The position numbers and the translations under genes were made by a program. Below are positions 1 to 7,946 of a stretch of 43,737 bases of DNA, in pieces (position 1 is the stretch's first letter; each line of letters begins with the position of its first letter). Source of the stretch: a virus; IMG/VR virus record IMGVR_UViG_3300010354_000172, positions 1-43,737 of that record; one strand, given 5' to 3'. Below the pieces are notes generated by a model. That model was not told the DNA's origin. It did no database searches and worked only from the letters and a program-made list of their open reading frames with translations.

Positions 1-126
1 GTTCCCTGGGTTCCTGTAGTTCCCTGGGTTCCTGTAGTTCCCTGGGTTCCTGTAGTTCCCTGGGTTCCTGTAGTTCCCTGGGTTCCTGTAGTTCCCTGGG
101 TTCCTGTAGTTCCCTGGGTTCCTGTA
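1..126. repeat. 18-bp tandem repeat encoding GTQGTT
   Basis: Seven identical copies of the 18-mer GTTCCCTGGGTTCCTGTA run head to tail from the window edge. Read on the minus strand each copy gives two Gly-X-Y triplets (GTQ GTT). The array may continue beyond position 1. Identical codons across copies suggest recent slippage or recombination. Confidence 0.95.
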
Positions 127-896
127 GTACCTTGAGTGCCTGTTGCACCTTGAGTTCCTGTAGTTCCCTGAGTCCCTGTTGTGCCTTGAGCTCCATCAGT
201 GCCTTGAGCTCCATCAGTGCCTTGAGCTCCATCAGTGCCTTGAGCTCCATCAGTGCCTTGAGCTCCATCAGTGCCTTGAGCTCCATCAGTGCCTTGTGTT
301 CCTGTGGTTCCCTGGGTTCCTGTAGCACCTTGAGCACCTGTTGTTCCTTGTGTTCCTGTAGTTCCTTGGGTTCCTGTGGTTCCCTGAGTACCGATAGTTC
401 CTTGAGTTCCTGTGGTTCCCTGAGTACCGATAGTTCCTTGAGTTCCTGTGGTTCCCTGGGTTCCTGTTGTTCCTTGAGCACCTGTAGTACCTTGTGTTCC
501 TGTAGTGCCTTGAATTCCCGCAGCAAATGGCGATGTCCAGGAAACTCCAGCACCAGTTGAAACTAAAACTGACCCTGCAACACCAACATTGCCATAAAAA
601 TCTTTAAGACCTGAACGAAGTCTTAAATTTCCACCAGTTATATCTGCTTTATCTGATGGAACAGTTGTGCCAATGCCAACATTACCTTCAATGAAATAAG
701 TATCATATACATTTGTTCCTACACCGACAGACCAAGGATTAATCGCAAATACTGTAGTTCCCAACCCCACATTTTTTGATGCGTATAGTTTTGCATCATA
801 AGTGTTGAGGGCTATTTCTCCCAGAGGAACTTGATTCTCTGTTGGAATTTTTCCAGGTACAGATGACCTTTTTAACTTAATTTTAGGGTCTGCCAT
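1..896 (-). CDS. Collagen-like repeat fibre protein, C-terminus outside window
   Basis: The frame is open from an ATG at 896 to the window edge, giving about 298 residues with no stop, so the C-terminus is missing. The N-terminus ([20 protein letters not shown]) followed by a [13 protein letters not shown]-type segment is the usual entry domain of cyanophage fibre-like proteins, which are built to carry a repetitive shaft. From about residue 120 the protein is pure Gly-X-Y: GTQGTT units, GTQGTI units, six GTDGAQ units, then GTQGTT again up to the edge. Gly-X-Y repeats form collagen-type triple helices in phage fibres. The gene follows the modification cassette on its right and has a late-type promoter at 953-960. 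Role in a virion fibre is inferred; the receptor-binding end is not visible. Confidence 0.85.
   Translation of the reverse strand, partial: MADPKIKLKRSSVPGKIPTENQVPLGEIALNTYDAKLYASKNVGLGTTVFAINPWSVGVGTNVYDTYFIEGNVGIGTTVPSDKADITGGNLRLRSGLKDFYGNVGVAGSVLVSTGAGVSWTSPFAAGIQGTTGTQGTTGAQGTTGTQGTTGTQGTIGTQGTTGTQGTIGTQGTTGTQGTTGTQGTTGAQGATGTQGTTGTQGTDGAQGTDGAQGTDGAQGTDGAQGTDGAQGTDGAQGTTGTQGTTGTQGATGTQGTTGTQGTTGTQGTTGTQGTTGTQGTTGTQGTTGTQGTTGTQG
183..290. repeat. 18-bp tandem repeat encoding GTDGAQ
   Basis: Six identical copies of the 18-mer GCCTTGAGCTCCATCAGT. On the minus strand each encodes two Gly-X-Y triplets (GTD GAQ). It is a second array inside the same collagen-like gene, different from the one at 1-126. 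Confidence 0.95.
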
Positions 897-922
897 TTAA
901 ACTCATCTGTGGTATATACCGT

Positions 923-943
923 AAAAACTCAATATCTATTGAG
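923..943 (-). other. Hairpin plus T-run in leader of collagen-like gene
   Basis: On the minus strand CTCAAT, loop AGAT, ATTGAG forms a 6-bp stem followed by TTTTT. It lies 10 nt downstream of the late-type promoter at 953-960 and before the start codon at 896. It could be a weak terminator for the upstream cassette or a stabilising hairpin at the 5' end of the fibre mRNA. The stem is AT-rich, so termination would be weak. Confidence 0.4.
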
Positions 944-952
944 CCTTTAAGA

Positions 953-960
953 TATTTATG
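953..960 (-). promoter_or_regulatory. Late-type promoter CATAAATA
   Basis: Matches the T4-type late promoter core TATAAATA at 7 of 8 positions. It overlaps the stop codon of the 63-residue gene and lies about 57 nt upstream of the collagen-like gene start. Assigned by resemblance and by the recurrence of the motif ahead of late genes in this window. Confidence 0.5.
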
Positions 961-1147
961 AAAGAGTATCTTCAAGTTTTGTTGATTTTTTAGTTTTCAA
1001 CAATAATTTTTGATTTTCTTCTTTTAAAGATAAAATAGATTTATTTAATTGTTCAATTTGAGTCTCTAATACAATATTTTGATTAAACAGTTCAAAAGTT
1101 TTTTGTTGATACTTTGCAAGAACGGCTTTTAAGTCATCTTCAGTCAT
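956..1147 (-). CDS. Small coiled-coil protein, 63 aa
   Basis: A short charged protein with heptad-like spacing of Leu, Ile and Val through most of its length (QIEQLNKSILSLKEENQKLL), which predicts one long coiled coil. There are no Cys residues and no signal or membrane segment. It starts 10 nt downstream of the 2OG-oxygenase-like gene, so it is probably co-transcribed with the cassette. Small coiled-coil proteins of this size are common next to fibre genes in cyanophages, but I do not recognise a named family. A role as fibre chaperone or trimerisation partner is only a guess. Confidence 0.75.
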   Translation of the reverse strand: MTEDDLKAVLAKYQQKTFELFNQNIVLETQIEQLNKSILSLKEENQKLLLKTKKSTKLEDTLS

Positions 1148-1157
1148 GACAAACTTT

Positions 1158-1763
1158 TTAATCTGTTATATTTAGAGTGTCAAAAAAGAACATATGAAAT
1201 AAACGTGAGTCAAATTTATTATATCCAAAATATTTGGACGCTGCATGGGGACATTTTGCATCCCAAATTACAAGACGATTAAAAACATTTGCTATCACGT
1301 CAATATGCTGCCAAGGAGTTGGATCTAAATGTTTATTTGCCCATATCACATCAGACCCTTCTACATTTACATGACGAATACCAGTTTTCTTATGTGCAAG
1401 TAATGAAGTTCCACACTCATATGGAGCATTGGGGGTTAGATAAACTGTAGCCGCCCATGTTTGAGCATCGGCATGATAAACCAAAGCATCTTCACAAGTG
1501 CAATGCTGAAAACGACCACACATTCCATGAGTTTCCATCCAGTGAGAAATTTTTGTGCCCATAATACTTTCAAATGCTTCACGAGTTCCTGGTATTTCAA
1601 ACTGATGTTCAGTTCTTCTACCACGATGATAATCACTGAGATGAAAGTCTTGACTTAAAGCAAATTCACGAACTGCCATTGGGTCTTGATAAAAATTATC
1701 AATAACCCATAAAGTAGGATTAAGTTGTAAATTGATTCTCTGATTATCTAACATATATCTCAT
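1158..1763 (-). CDS. DUF6445-like putative 2OG-Fe(II) oxygenase, 201 aa
   Basis: The layout fits a 2-oxoglutarate/Fe(II) oxygenase of the DUF6445 type found in marine phages and bacteria. A candidate HxD iron-binding pair is at H97-A98-D99, within YHADAQTWAATVYLTP. The distal His would be H173 (CPHAAS) and a 2OG-binding Arg R187 (SRLFHMFFF). The N-terminal IDNFYQDPMAVREFA segment is also typical. Its ATG overlaps the upstream radical SAM gene stop by 4 nt (ATGA), which indicates translational coupling. The substrate is unknown; hydroxylation of a sugar, protein side chain or product of the neighbouring enzymes is plausible. Family assignment is from memory of motifs, with no search. Confidence 0.75.
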   Translation of the reverse strand: MRYMLDNQRINLQLNPTLWVIDNFYQDPMAVREFALSQDFHLSDYHRGRRTEHQFEIPGTREAFESIMGTKISHWMETHGMCGRFQHCTCEDALVYHADAQTWAATVYLTPNAPYECGTSLLAHKKTGIRHVNVEGSDVIWANKHLDPTPWQHIDVIANVFNRLVIWDAKCPHAASKYFGYNKFDSRLFHMFFFDTLNITD

Positions 1764-3910
1764 GGTTCTACTGCATTTTCACAGAGACGACAAAGTTCAA
1801 AACATTGATTATTTTCAGGTACAATATCTTCATAAGATTGCTCATAAAGATTTCCAAGAATGTGTTTGAGACCATAGTCCATACAGCACAGAGACACATC
1901 ACCATTTGGAAGCATCACATTATGATACATCTTTTCAAGGCAACCACAGGTCATTTGCTTTTCACCGTGATTGGCAATTTTCCATTCTGCTTTTCTTTCC
2001 AGCAGTTCTGGTTTCATAATCATCTCACCAACAAGATTACCCGCTCTTGACCACATATCATAAACAGGAGCACTTGAAAACACATGGCGTACATCTTCAT
2101 GAACAGTTCCCATACACATTGTTGTGAAGTTATGAATCTGATTTTGAATCTTACCAAAGTGCTCAATGACTTCAATATAACGCTTGGTGATTGGATGTTT
2201 TGCTTTCCGTTCTTGGTCTGGGAGGTGAAGTGTAAAACAACCATTTGGATTTCCAGCAAATGGAATGTGCTTGATACGCTCAATGTCTTCAATACTCATA
2301 CCAATACCAGTGGTAAAGATTGAGATAGGATGTCCTTTCTCATGAGCATAAAGAACCATATCAGTACAGTTTTTATTCAACCAAGGTTCAGTAAACCCAG
2401 CAAAGGTCACTCTGACCTCCTGTGGGAGTTTATCAACTGCCTTCTTGAAGTTGTCCAGGGTCATAAATCGCTCACCCTTGTAGGACTTTTGAAGAGTTCT
2501 TTGTGGGCAAAAGACGCAATCAACCACACAACCATTCTGAGTATCAATGGAAGTCGTGAACTCCATTGTTGGTGCAATAGAATTTCTCCAACGGTCTTTA
2601 CCACTGAAACGGTTGTCAATATAAAGAGTAATAATTGCATAATACTCAATAAACCAATCTGACCAAAGATCATGTTTGATATTTACATTATCAATTGAAA
2701 AAACTTCATGGTTCGATAATGCTTTCAGATAAGTATCTCTAAATTTACGAAACTGTGCTTTTTGTTCTGGGGTAGTTAAATGAAACTCTCCAGCAACTTT
2801 TTTTACATTTCTTTTTATCCATTCAAAGTTTTCATCATTAAAAATATGATATTCTCCACCTTCACAATCAGTCTTTAAAAAGTCAATTTTTTCAATTTCA
2901 TTTTGTTCAATAAAAGTTTTAAATTTAACTGAATCAACTGTTTTTTTATTTTCTTCCGAACAAGTTTCAGTTAGATACTCATTAAATAATCCTAAAGTTT
3001 CTTCTTGACCATCAGTCTCAAGAATTGCTTTTGGAATACAAATTACATTGTCAGATTCTACATTTTTAATTAAAGTAGAATAAAGTTTATCATATGGTTC
3101 AAAACAATAAACTTTACTTGGATTTTGTTCTTTAATTGAATATGTAAATGGGCCTGCACTTGCTCCCACATCAAAAACTATATCACCTTCTTCAACTGCA
3201 AAAAACTTTTGATAGAGATTGTCTATAAAAATTTCTTTTTCTACTGTACTTCTAAACCATTCATTTTCGGCAGCAATTCCCCAATCAAAATCTCTAAATT
3301 TTTTGGGAAGATAAACATTATGAAGACCTTTATTTGATGAAGTTAAACGTGCTAGATTATTTTTTACTGCTTCTTTATGAAGAGCATCCAATTCAAAATT
3401 TTCATCAAGGTCTTCAAAAATTTTTCTAGATTCATCGCACAACCCACACCACCAAGAAGAAACTGCCTTTTCAAATATGATTCCATAAAATCCAGGATAA
3501 TCTACATTAAAATCTAAAGGTTTGCAGTTAGCATCTGCAACTTTTTCTCCAATAGAAGCAATTAGATAAGAATCATGATATTTTTCTTCCCTTTCGTAAA
3601 ATTTACTCAACAAGAAATATGCCTCAGGTCTTTTCGGAAGAATTGCTAACGCATGTTGAAGAAGTCCTTTAACTGTAAAATTTCTAGACCCCTGAAGATC
3701 AAAACAAATAGCAGAGCGAAGAATACATTGATATTTCGTTTTATCACATGTAGTTCTTTCAGCAGCTCGAAGATAGTATGAAACTGCTGATGCAGTTTGT
3801 CCGATAGAATCATAGTATACTGCTAAGTTAATATTATTTTCTACGCTTGCCGAATTTTCTATAAACTTATGTAAAAGAGTAAGTAGGTAATTGTTGTCAA
3901 CTTCAATCAT
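1760..3910 (-). CDS. TPR / FkbM methyltransferase / radical SAM-SPASM fusion, 716 aa
   Basis: Three modules are visible. Residues 1 to about 190 are helical with TPR-like repeats (NLAVYYDSIGQTASAVSYYLRAAE). Residues about 205-440 are an FkbM-type SAM-dependent methyltransferase: glycine motif DVGASAGP at 247-254 and DFLKTDCEGGEY from 343. Residues about 450-716 are a radical SAM enzyme: C461-X3-C465-X2-C468 (CVVDCVFC) for the 4Fe-4S cluster, then a SPASM-like Cys-rich C-terminus with C655, C657, C675, C676, C703, C707 and C710. The start overlaps the upstream GH130-like gene by 8 nt. FkbM enzymes usually O-methylate sugars, and SPASM proteins usually modify peptides or carbohydrates. I infer modification of a glycan or surface protein; the substrate cannot be read from sequence. 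Confidence 0.88.
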   Translation of the reverse strand: MIEVDNNYLLTLLHKFIENSASVENNINLAVYYDSIGQTASAVSYYLRAAERTTCDKTKYQCILRSAICFDLQGSRNFTVKGLLQHALAILPKRPEAYFLLSKFYEREEKYHDSYLIASIGEKVADANCKPLDFNVDYPGFYGIIFEKAVSSWWCGLCDESRKIFEDLDENFELDALHKEAVKNNLARLTSSNKGLHNVYLPKKFRDFDWGIAAENEWFRSTVEKEIFIDNLYQKFFAVEEGDIVFDVGASAGPFTYSIKEQNPSKVYCFEPYDKLYSTLIKNVESDNVICIPKAILETDGQEETLGLFNEYLTETCSEENKKTVDSVKFKTFIEQNEIEKIDFLKTDCEGGEYHIFNDENFEWIKRNVKKVAGEFHLTTPEQKAQFRKFRDTYLKALSNHEVFSIDNVNIKHDLWSDWFIEYYAIITLYIDNRFSGKDRWRNSIAPTMEFTTSIDTQNGCVVDCVFCPQRTLQKSYKGERFMTLDNFKKAVDKLPQEVRVTFAGFTEPWLNKNCTDMVLYAHEKGHPISIFTTGIGMSIEDIERIKHIPFAGNPNGCFTLHLPDQERKAKHPITKRYIEVIEHFGKIQNQIHNFTTMCMGTVHEDVRHVFSSAPVYDMWSRAGNLVGEMIMKPELLERKAEWKIANHGEKQMTCGCLEKMYHNVMLPNGDVSLCCMDYGLKHILGNLYEQSYEDIVPENNQCFELCRLCENAVEP

Positions 3911-4886
3911 TTAAATATTCCTCAATAACTGATTCTGTAAATTTAAGTAGATATGCAGCATTATCTTGAAATCCAAAAGACATTAAAAAGTGATCATCTT
4001 TAAATGCAAGACCAACACAAAATTCTACATGTCCTCCCAGTATAGAAAAATCTTTTGACCACTTAATAAGATTCCAATCTTTATCCCACAAAACTAATCT
4101 ATGTCTATAAATTGCATCTTTCCTTCCAACCTCACTTTTAAATAAATCTACTTCGTGAGTAACTGCGAGATAATAATCTTTCCACTTTATAACTTGAGAC
4201 CCTCCTCTTAAATCTCTTGGAATGTTTTTTCGTTCTCCACAAAAAATTTGTTCACAAGTATTCTCTATAGGATCTATTTTAACAACTTCTGTTGGATTTG
4301 CCCATTTAATGAAATGATAGGGCAAATCTAAAATTGGCATCCAATTTTTTTCACAATATGAATTTGGGTCAATAGGTGGTGGAATTCTCACCCTGGAAAC
4401 TTCAATAACATTATCATTATCAACTTGTATTTCACACAATTCCATTCTCCCAATACCAGTAGTATCTAAATCTCTTCGAACTCCTGCAGTATATAACTTT
4501 CCATTCCATCTAAAAAGTCTTGCATCTTCAAGACCTACAAAGTCCCATAATTCCTTTTCTGGAAAGTTTGAAGTATCTATTTTATTAACTCTTGTTATTT
4601 GATAGTCATCGTTCAATTCAAGATAATAATTCCAAGTTCTTAAATGAATATCATCCTCTGGATGAACATATGTTAGCGGACCATATTGATGTTGAAATAA
4701 TTTTTCTTCCGAATGATAAAATGTATAATTTACTGCTCTCAAATTCATGAGAATTTTATCACCATCAATAAAAATTGATGGATTCATCAGTCCTAGTCCA
4801 TTATTGAACTTTGAGTCTATAATTAATGGATGAATACTTCCGCCAGATTTAATTACACTTTTTGCAAAAGAATCAACAAAATTCAT
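3903..4886 (-). CDS. GH130-like five-bladed beta-propeller protein, 327 aa
   Basis: The sequence has the feel of the GH130 / glycosidase-related five-bladed propeller family. Near the N-terminus is GLMNPSIFIDGDKILMNLR; in the middle GLEDARLFRWNGKLYTAGVRRD, with E120-D121-A122-R123 resembling the conserved EDPR/EDAR blade motif. Family members phosphorolyse or transfer mannose and related sugars; related proteins sit in surface-glycan clusters. It is first in a cassette with the FkbM-radical SAM fusion and the oxygenase-like gene, and the promoter CTATAAATA at 4907-4915 starts about 20 nt upstream. Whether it is catalytic or only sugar-binding is unclear, because the general acid cannot be placed with confidence. 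Confidence 0.7.
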   Translation of the reverse strand: MNFVDSFAKSVIKSGGSIHPLIIDSKFNNGLGLMNPSIFIDGDKILMNLRAVNYTFYHSEEKLFQHQYGPLTYVHPEDDIHLRTWNYYLELNDDYQITRVNKIDTSNFPEKELWDFVGLEDARLFRWNGKLYTAGVRRDLDTTGIGRMELCEIQVDNDNVIEVSRVRIPPPIDPNSYCEKNWMPILDLPYHFIKWANPTEVVKIDPIENTCEQIFCGERKNIPRDLRGGSQVIKWKDYYLAVTHEVDLFKSEVGRKDAIYRHRLVLWDKDWNLIKWSKDFSILGGHVEFCVGLAFKDDHFLMSFGFQDNAAYLLKFTESVIEEYLND

Positions 4887-4906
4887 ACCAAATATTCGCT
4901 TTTAAA

Positions 4907-4915
4907 TATTTATAG
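4907..4915 (-). promoter_or_regulatory. Late promoter CTATAAATA
   Basis: Contains the exact T4 late promoter core TATAAATA on the minus strand, about 20 nt before the ATG at 4886. It is the best match in the window and probably drives the modification cassette (3903-4886, 1760-3910, 1158-1763). Confidence 0.7.
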
Positions 4916-4923
4916 CGTCTACT

Positions 4924-7224
4924 TTAGAAGGTTCCTGCGTCAATTGTAATATTTTCAAGTGTTCTTACTCCATCAGAACAATTGATAACTTGAGATTGAC
5001 CTGCACAATCATTTATCCAAAGAGAACCAATTTCAATAGCTGCATAAGATGTGAATGTAATTTGTGGAGCATCTACTCCTGTCCCACCACCATCAGAAAT
5101 TTCTGATCCAAACTTGAATCTTGAATCTGCTTGTTCCCAAATAACGGCAGACTTTTTAGCTGATGTTTGATAGTAATTAAACAGAACACCTAAATCCCAA
5201 GTCGTTGTTGAAGATGGTGCATTTCCATCAACAACACCTAACTCAATCGTTCTGTCTTCAACTGTTATTGATGAAGTATTAACTTGAGTAGTATTTCCAT
5301 TAACATATAGATTTCCACTAACGGTAACATCATCCGCAAAGGTTACATCATTTGCAGATAATGTGGCAACTGTTGCTCCTGTGCTGGATTGAATGATATT
5401 TCCAGTAACTTGCAAATTACCCTTAACCTCAGTAAGAGTATTAGAGGTCATTGTGATGTTTGTGTTGCCATCACTTGCCTGAATATCATTACCATTAACT
5501 CTAATATCACCTGCAAAAGTTGTTAATGTATTCGAAGCAAGAGTAATATTTGTGCTACCATCTGATGCCTTAATATCATTACCAAATATTTGCAAATCGC
5601 CTGTAATTTTTACGTCACCAGTAGAAGGATTAAGTGAAAGTCCAGCGCCAACTCTTACAGTCTCGCCGTTTTGGCCAGCAAGAGTATCGACAAATGGAAC
5701 AAAAAAGTCGGCATTTGTGGAAGTTGATGTAGTATCAACTGTAATTGCTCTAGTTGCTGTACTAGCAGTACCTGTTAATGTTCCCTGAACAGTTACATTG
5801 CCCGTGAAATCCGCATGTTGTGTTGTAAATGTATTTGTTCCTGGGTTGTAGTAAATTCCATCATCAGTGTATACAGTTTCATTAGTTGGTGATCCATTAT
5901 GTGAGTTGACAAACGTTATATGATGTGTTGCATTTAAATCACTTGCAGTAACCGTTTTAACCTGATCTGCACTGGAAGCGTTACCTGAAAAAGCTCCGTA
6001 AAAATTAGTCGCAGATATTGCGGTATCACTAATCGTAACTCCAGTTCCAACGGCAAGGCGAATACCGCTTGCCATAGTTGTTGTACCAATTGCAACACCA
6101 TAGTTGAAAGCAAATGCATCTGTGGAGAAACCTAAGGTTCCATTTTTAAACCACATCAATTGCTTATAAGTATCGGGAAGTGTATTAATTCCAGATGCAG
6201 AAAAAGATACTAATGGAGTTCCGACTGTAGACGCAATTGCAACACCACCATGATTTGCTGTTGTATCATTTGATGCGTCTTGACCACCAACACTTGTTGT
6301 ATAACCTAAAACAATATCTTTATTACTAATAAAAACGTCTTGGCCAATTAAAGTTACAGTAGTTCCACCAATTGTAACATTTCCATTAACTGTTAAGTTA
6401 TTTTGAATTGTAACGAAATCATCAATAATCGTTTGCCCGCCTGCAGAATTTAATGTTAAGTTACCCGAAACAGTATCAATAACATTTGCGCCAGTGATGC
6501 CAATCTGAACTCCATCAGCAACTAAACCGGTAGCAAAAGTACCTATGCCAGAAAAATTAGTGTTTCTCCATCTTTTTCCACCGATGCCAATATCGTAAGT
6601 ATCATCAGCGTTTGGAACAAGGTTTGAAACAAATTCACCAACAACATTAATATTATCAGTGTCACCATCACCAATATTAATTGTGCCACCTTTAAAAGTT
6701 ACAACTCCAACAAATTCCGAATATCCACCAACGTGAAGATTTTGTTTTACGGTGAGATTTTTGGCAATTCCCATGCCACCATCAAGTTGAACCGCACCTG
6801 TATTTTCATTACCTAGTGTATTATCTGTTGTATCACTAAACGTTGTGATACCAGTGAATGTTGCATTATTTGAACCACTTGCCCAACTTAAATTTCCACT
6901 TCCATCATTTGTTAAAACTGAAGAAGGAGCTCCTTGAGATGCTGGAAAATAGTAAGTAACCGCTGCACCTACCGTTGCTGGTGCCGCAAGAGTAATAAAG
7001 TCACTTCCATTAGAAGTTCCCTCAACAAGATTTATGCCGCTTCCTGTTGAAGTGGTTTCTTTTGTCCAGTATCGATGTGAACCAAAAAATTTATTTGTTG
7101 ATGTCTGTGAAGAAACACCGACATATAAGTCGTAACTGTCAGTTGTAAAACCAGGTTCACCAGCCCTAAGACCAGGCAGATTAGTAAGCAGACCTCTTTT
7201 AAACTGTAAAACGGGTGCTGCCAT
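4924..7224 (-). CDS. Fibre-like virion protein with repeats, 766 aa
   Basis: The N-terminus (MAAPVLQFKRGLLTNLPGLRAGEPGFTTDSYDLYVG) is the short entry motif of many phage fibre proteins, resembling the N-terminal domain of the major tropism determinant family. The rest is low-complexity beta-rich sequence with repeating modules such as NDIKASDGSTNITLASNTLT, NDIQASDGNTNITMTSNTLT and LYVNGNTTQVNTSSITVEDRTIELG. It ends in ITIDAGTF, a tail shared with the next gene upstream. There are no catalytic motifs. A late-type promoter lies 24 nt upstream (7248-7255). A virion fibre or decoration role is inferred from the repeats and from the position after gp16. Confidence 0.8.
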   Translation of the reverse strand: MAAPVLQFKRGLLTNLPGLRAGEPGFTTDSYDLYVGVSSQTSTNKFFGSHRYWTKETTSTGSGINLVEGTSNGSDFITLAAPATVGAAVTYYFPASQGAPSSVLTNDGSGNLSWASGSNNATFTGITTFSDTTDNTLGNENTGAVQLDGGMGIAKNLTVKQNLHVGGYSEFVGVVTFKGGTINIGDGDTDNINVVGEFVSNLVPNADDTYDIGIGGKRWRNTNFSGIGTFATGLVADGVQIGITGANVIDTVSGNLTLNSAGGQTIIDDFVTIQNNLTVNGNVTIGGTTVTLIGQDVFISNKDIVLGYTTSVGGQDASNDTTANHGGVAIASTVGTPLVSFSASGINTLPDTYKQLMWFKNGTLGFSTDAFAFNYGVAIGTTTMASGIRLAVGTGVTISDTAISATNFYGAFSGNASSADQVKTVTASDLNATHHITFVNSHNGSPTNETVYTDDGIYYNPGTNTFTTQHADFTGNVTVQGTLTGTASTATRAITVDTTSTSTNADFFVPFVDTLAGQNGETVRVGAGLSLNPSTGDVKITGDLQIFGNDIKASDGSTNITLASNTLTTFAGDIRVNGNDIQASDGNTNITMTSNTLTEVKGNLQVTGNIIQSSTGATVATLSANDVTFADDVTVSGNLYVNGNTTQVNTSSITVEDRTIELGVVDGNAPSSTTTWDLGVLFNYYQTSAKKSAVIWEQADSRFKFGSEISDGGGTGVDAPQITFTSYAAIEIGSLWINDCAGQSQVINCSDGVRTLENITIDAGTF

Positions 7225-7247
7225 TTTATTCTATTTACACTTTTTTT

Positions 7248-7255
7248 TATTTATC
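7248..7255 (-). promoter_or_regulatory. Late-type promoter GATAAATA
   Basis: NATAAATA motif on the minus strand, 24 nt before the fibre-like gene start at 7224, followed by an A-rich leader. Confidence 0.55.
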
Positions 7256-7268
7256 TGATTAAGTTATT

Positions 7269-7601
7269 TTAAAACGTACCTGCATCGAGATCAATACGAT
7301 TATCCAAATCAATATCCAACTGATTATTGAAATCATCTGGTAATCCTGGTTGCGTTGTTTCTGTAGTTGAAGATGCACTTAATACGGCATCTGGATTAAC
7401 CGCAGTGTATTTTCCAGTTGAGGCATCGTACATAATAACATATTTGTCTGAAACGGAAGTTCCATCAAAATCTGATAAGTCGGAAAAAGACGCTGGCACT
7501 TGAATTCCTCCTACAGTAACACCAACTTCAAACGTTGGAGCTTGCTCTAATGTTGCGTATGTAATTGATGATTGTTCTAAAGTTACGTTATATTCGGTCA
7601 T
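7269..7601 (-). CDS. Putative structural protein, 110 aa, DAGTF tail
   Basis: A small beta-rich protein without Cys. It contains a segment seen in phage fibre-linker proteins (SFSDLSDFDGTSVSDKYVIMYDASTGKYTAVNPDAVL), in which DKYVIMYDASTGKY resembles a linker repeat, and ends in NRIDLDAGTF. The same DAGTF ending occurs on the adjacent 766-residue fibre-like protein. The start overlaps the stop of the upstream 110-residue gene by 4 nt, so translation is probably coupled. Probably a minor virion or fibre-associated protein; the family has no name I can give with confidence. Confidence 0.75.
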   Translation of the reverse strand: MTEYNVTLEQSSITYATLEQAPTFEVGVTVGGIQVPASFSDLSDFDGTSVSDKYVIMYDASTGKYTAVNPDAVLSASSTTETTQPGLPDDFNNQLDIDLDNRIDLDAGTF

Positions 7602-7930
7602 GCTGATACGGTGTCTTTTACAATAACTGTACCTTCAAAAACTTTAGTAATTGATGACCCACTGTTATTTGCAATAACCACATCGTAGTAGTTTCTTCCA
7701 GAATCTAACTGTGATGTAATTGTAGATCCCATTGATATTTTAATTTTGCCAGTTGCTGCTGTCACAGTTGTTGAAAATGATTTATATGAAGTTGCTGTTG
7801 GGTGCTTTTTTATTCTTGCTGTCGCAGTATATCCAGCTAAGGAGGCAACAGAATCATCAAAGTTTGTAAGATTAAAGGTTGCCTCAAAACTAGTCCCTTT
7901 ATCTATTGATAGATTGATTACTGCAGCCAT
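7598..7930 (-). CDS. Putative structural protein, Ig-like fold, 110 aa
   Basis: About 110 residues with the alternating pattern of a single beta-sandwich: INLSIDKGTSFEATFNLTNFDDSVASLAGYTATARIKKHP, then two further strand pairs ending in VFEGTVIVKDTVSA. This layout matches small phage Ig-like proteins beside tail or fibre genes. There are no catalytic residues, signal peptide or membrane segment. A late-type promoter at 7948-7955 lies 18 nt upstream, so this gene probably begins the transcript covering both 110-residue genes. The virion role is inferred. Confidence 0.75.
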   Translation of the reverse strand: MAAVINLSIDKGTSFEATFNLTNFDDSVASLAGYTATARIKKHPTATSYKSFSTTVTAATGKIKISMGSTITSQLDSGRNYYDVVIANNSGSSITKVFEGTVIVKDTVSA

Positions 7931-7946
7931 GACGTAAGTTTTTTAA

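Noticed and set aside
132-560. Plus-strand frame of 142 residues rich in Ser, Cys and Leu
   Set aside because: It is the antisense shadow of the collagen-like repeats; the minus frame has the proper start, domain structure and promoter.
1461-2662. Several plus-strand frames of 65-110 residues opposite the radical SAM and oxygenase genes
   Set aside because: They lie wholly opposite strongly supported minus-strand genes, lack starts with ribosome sites and show no recognisable domains.
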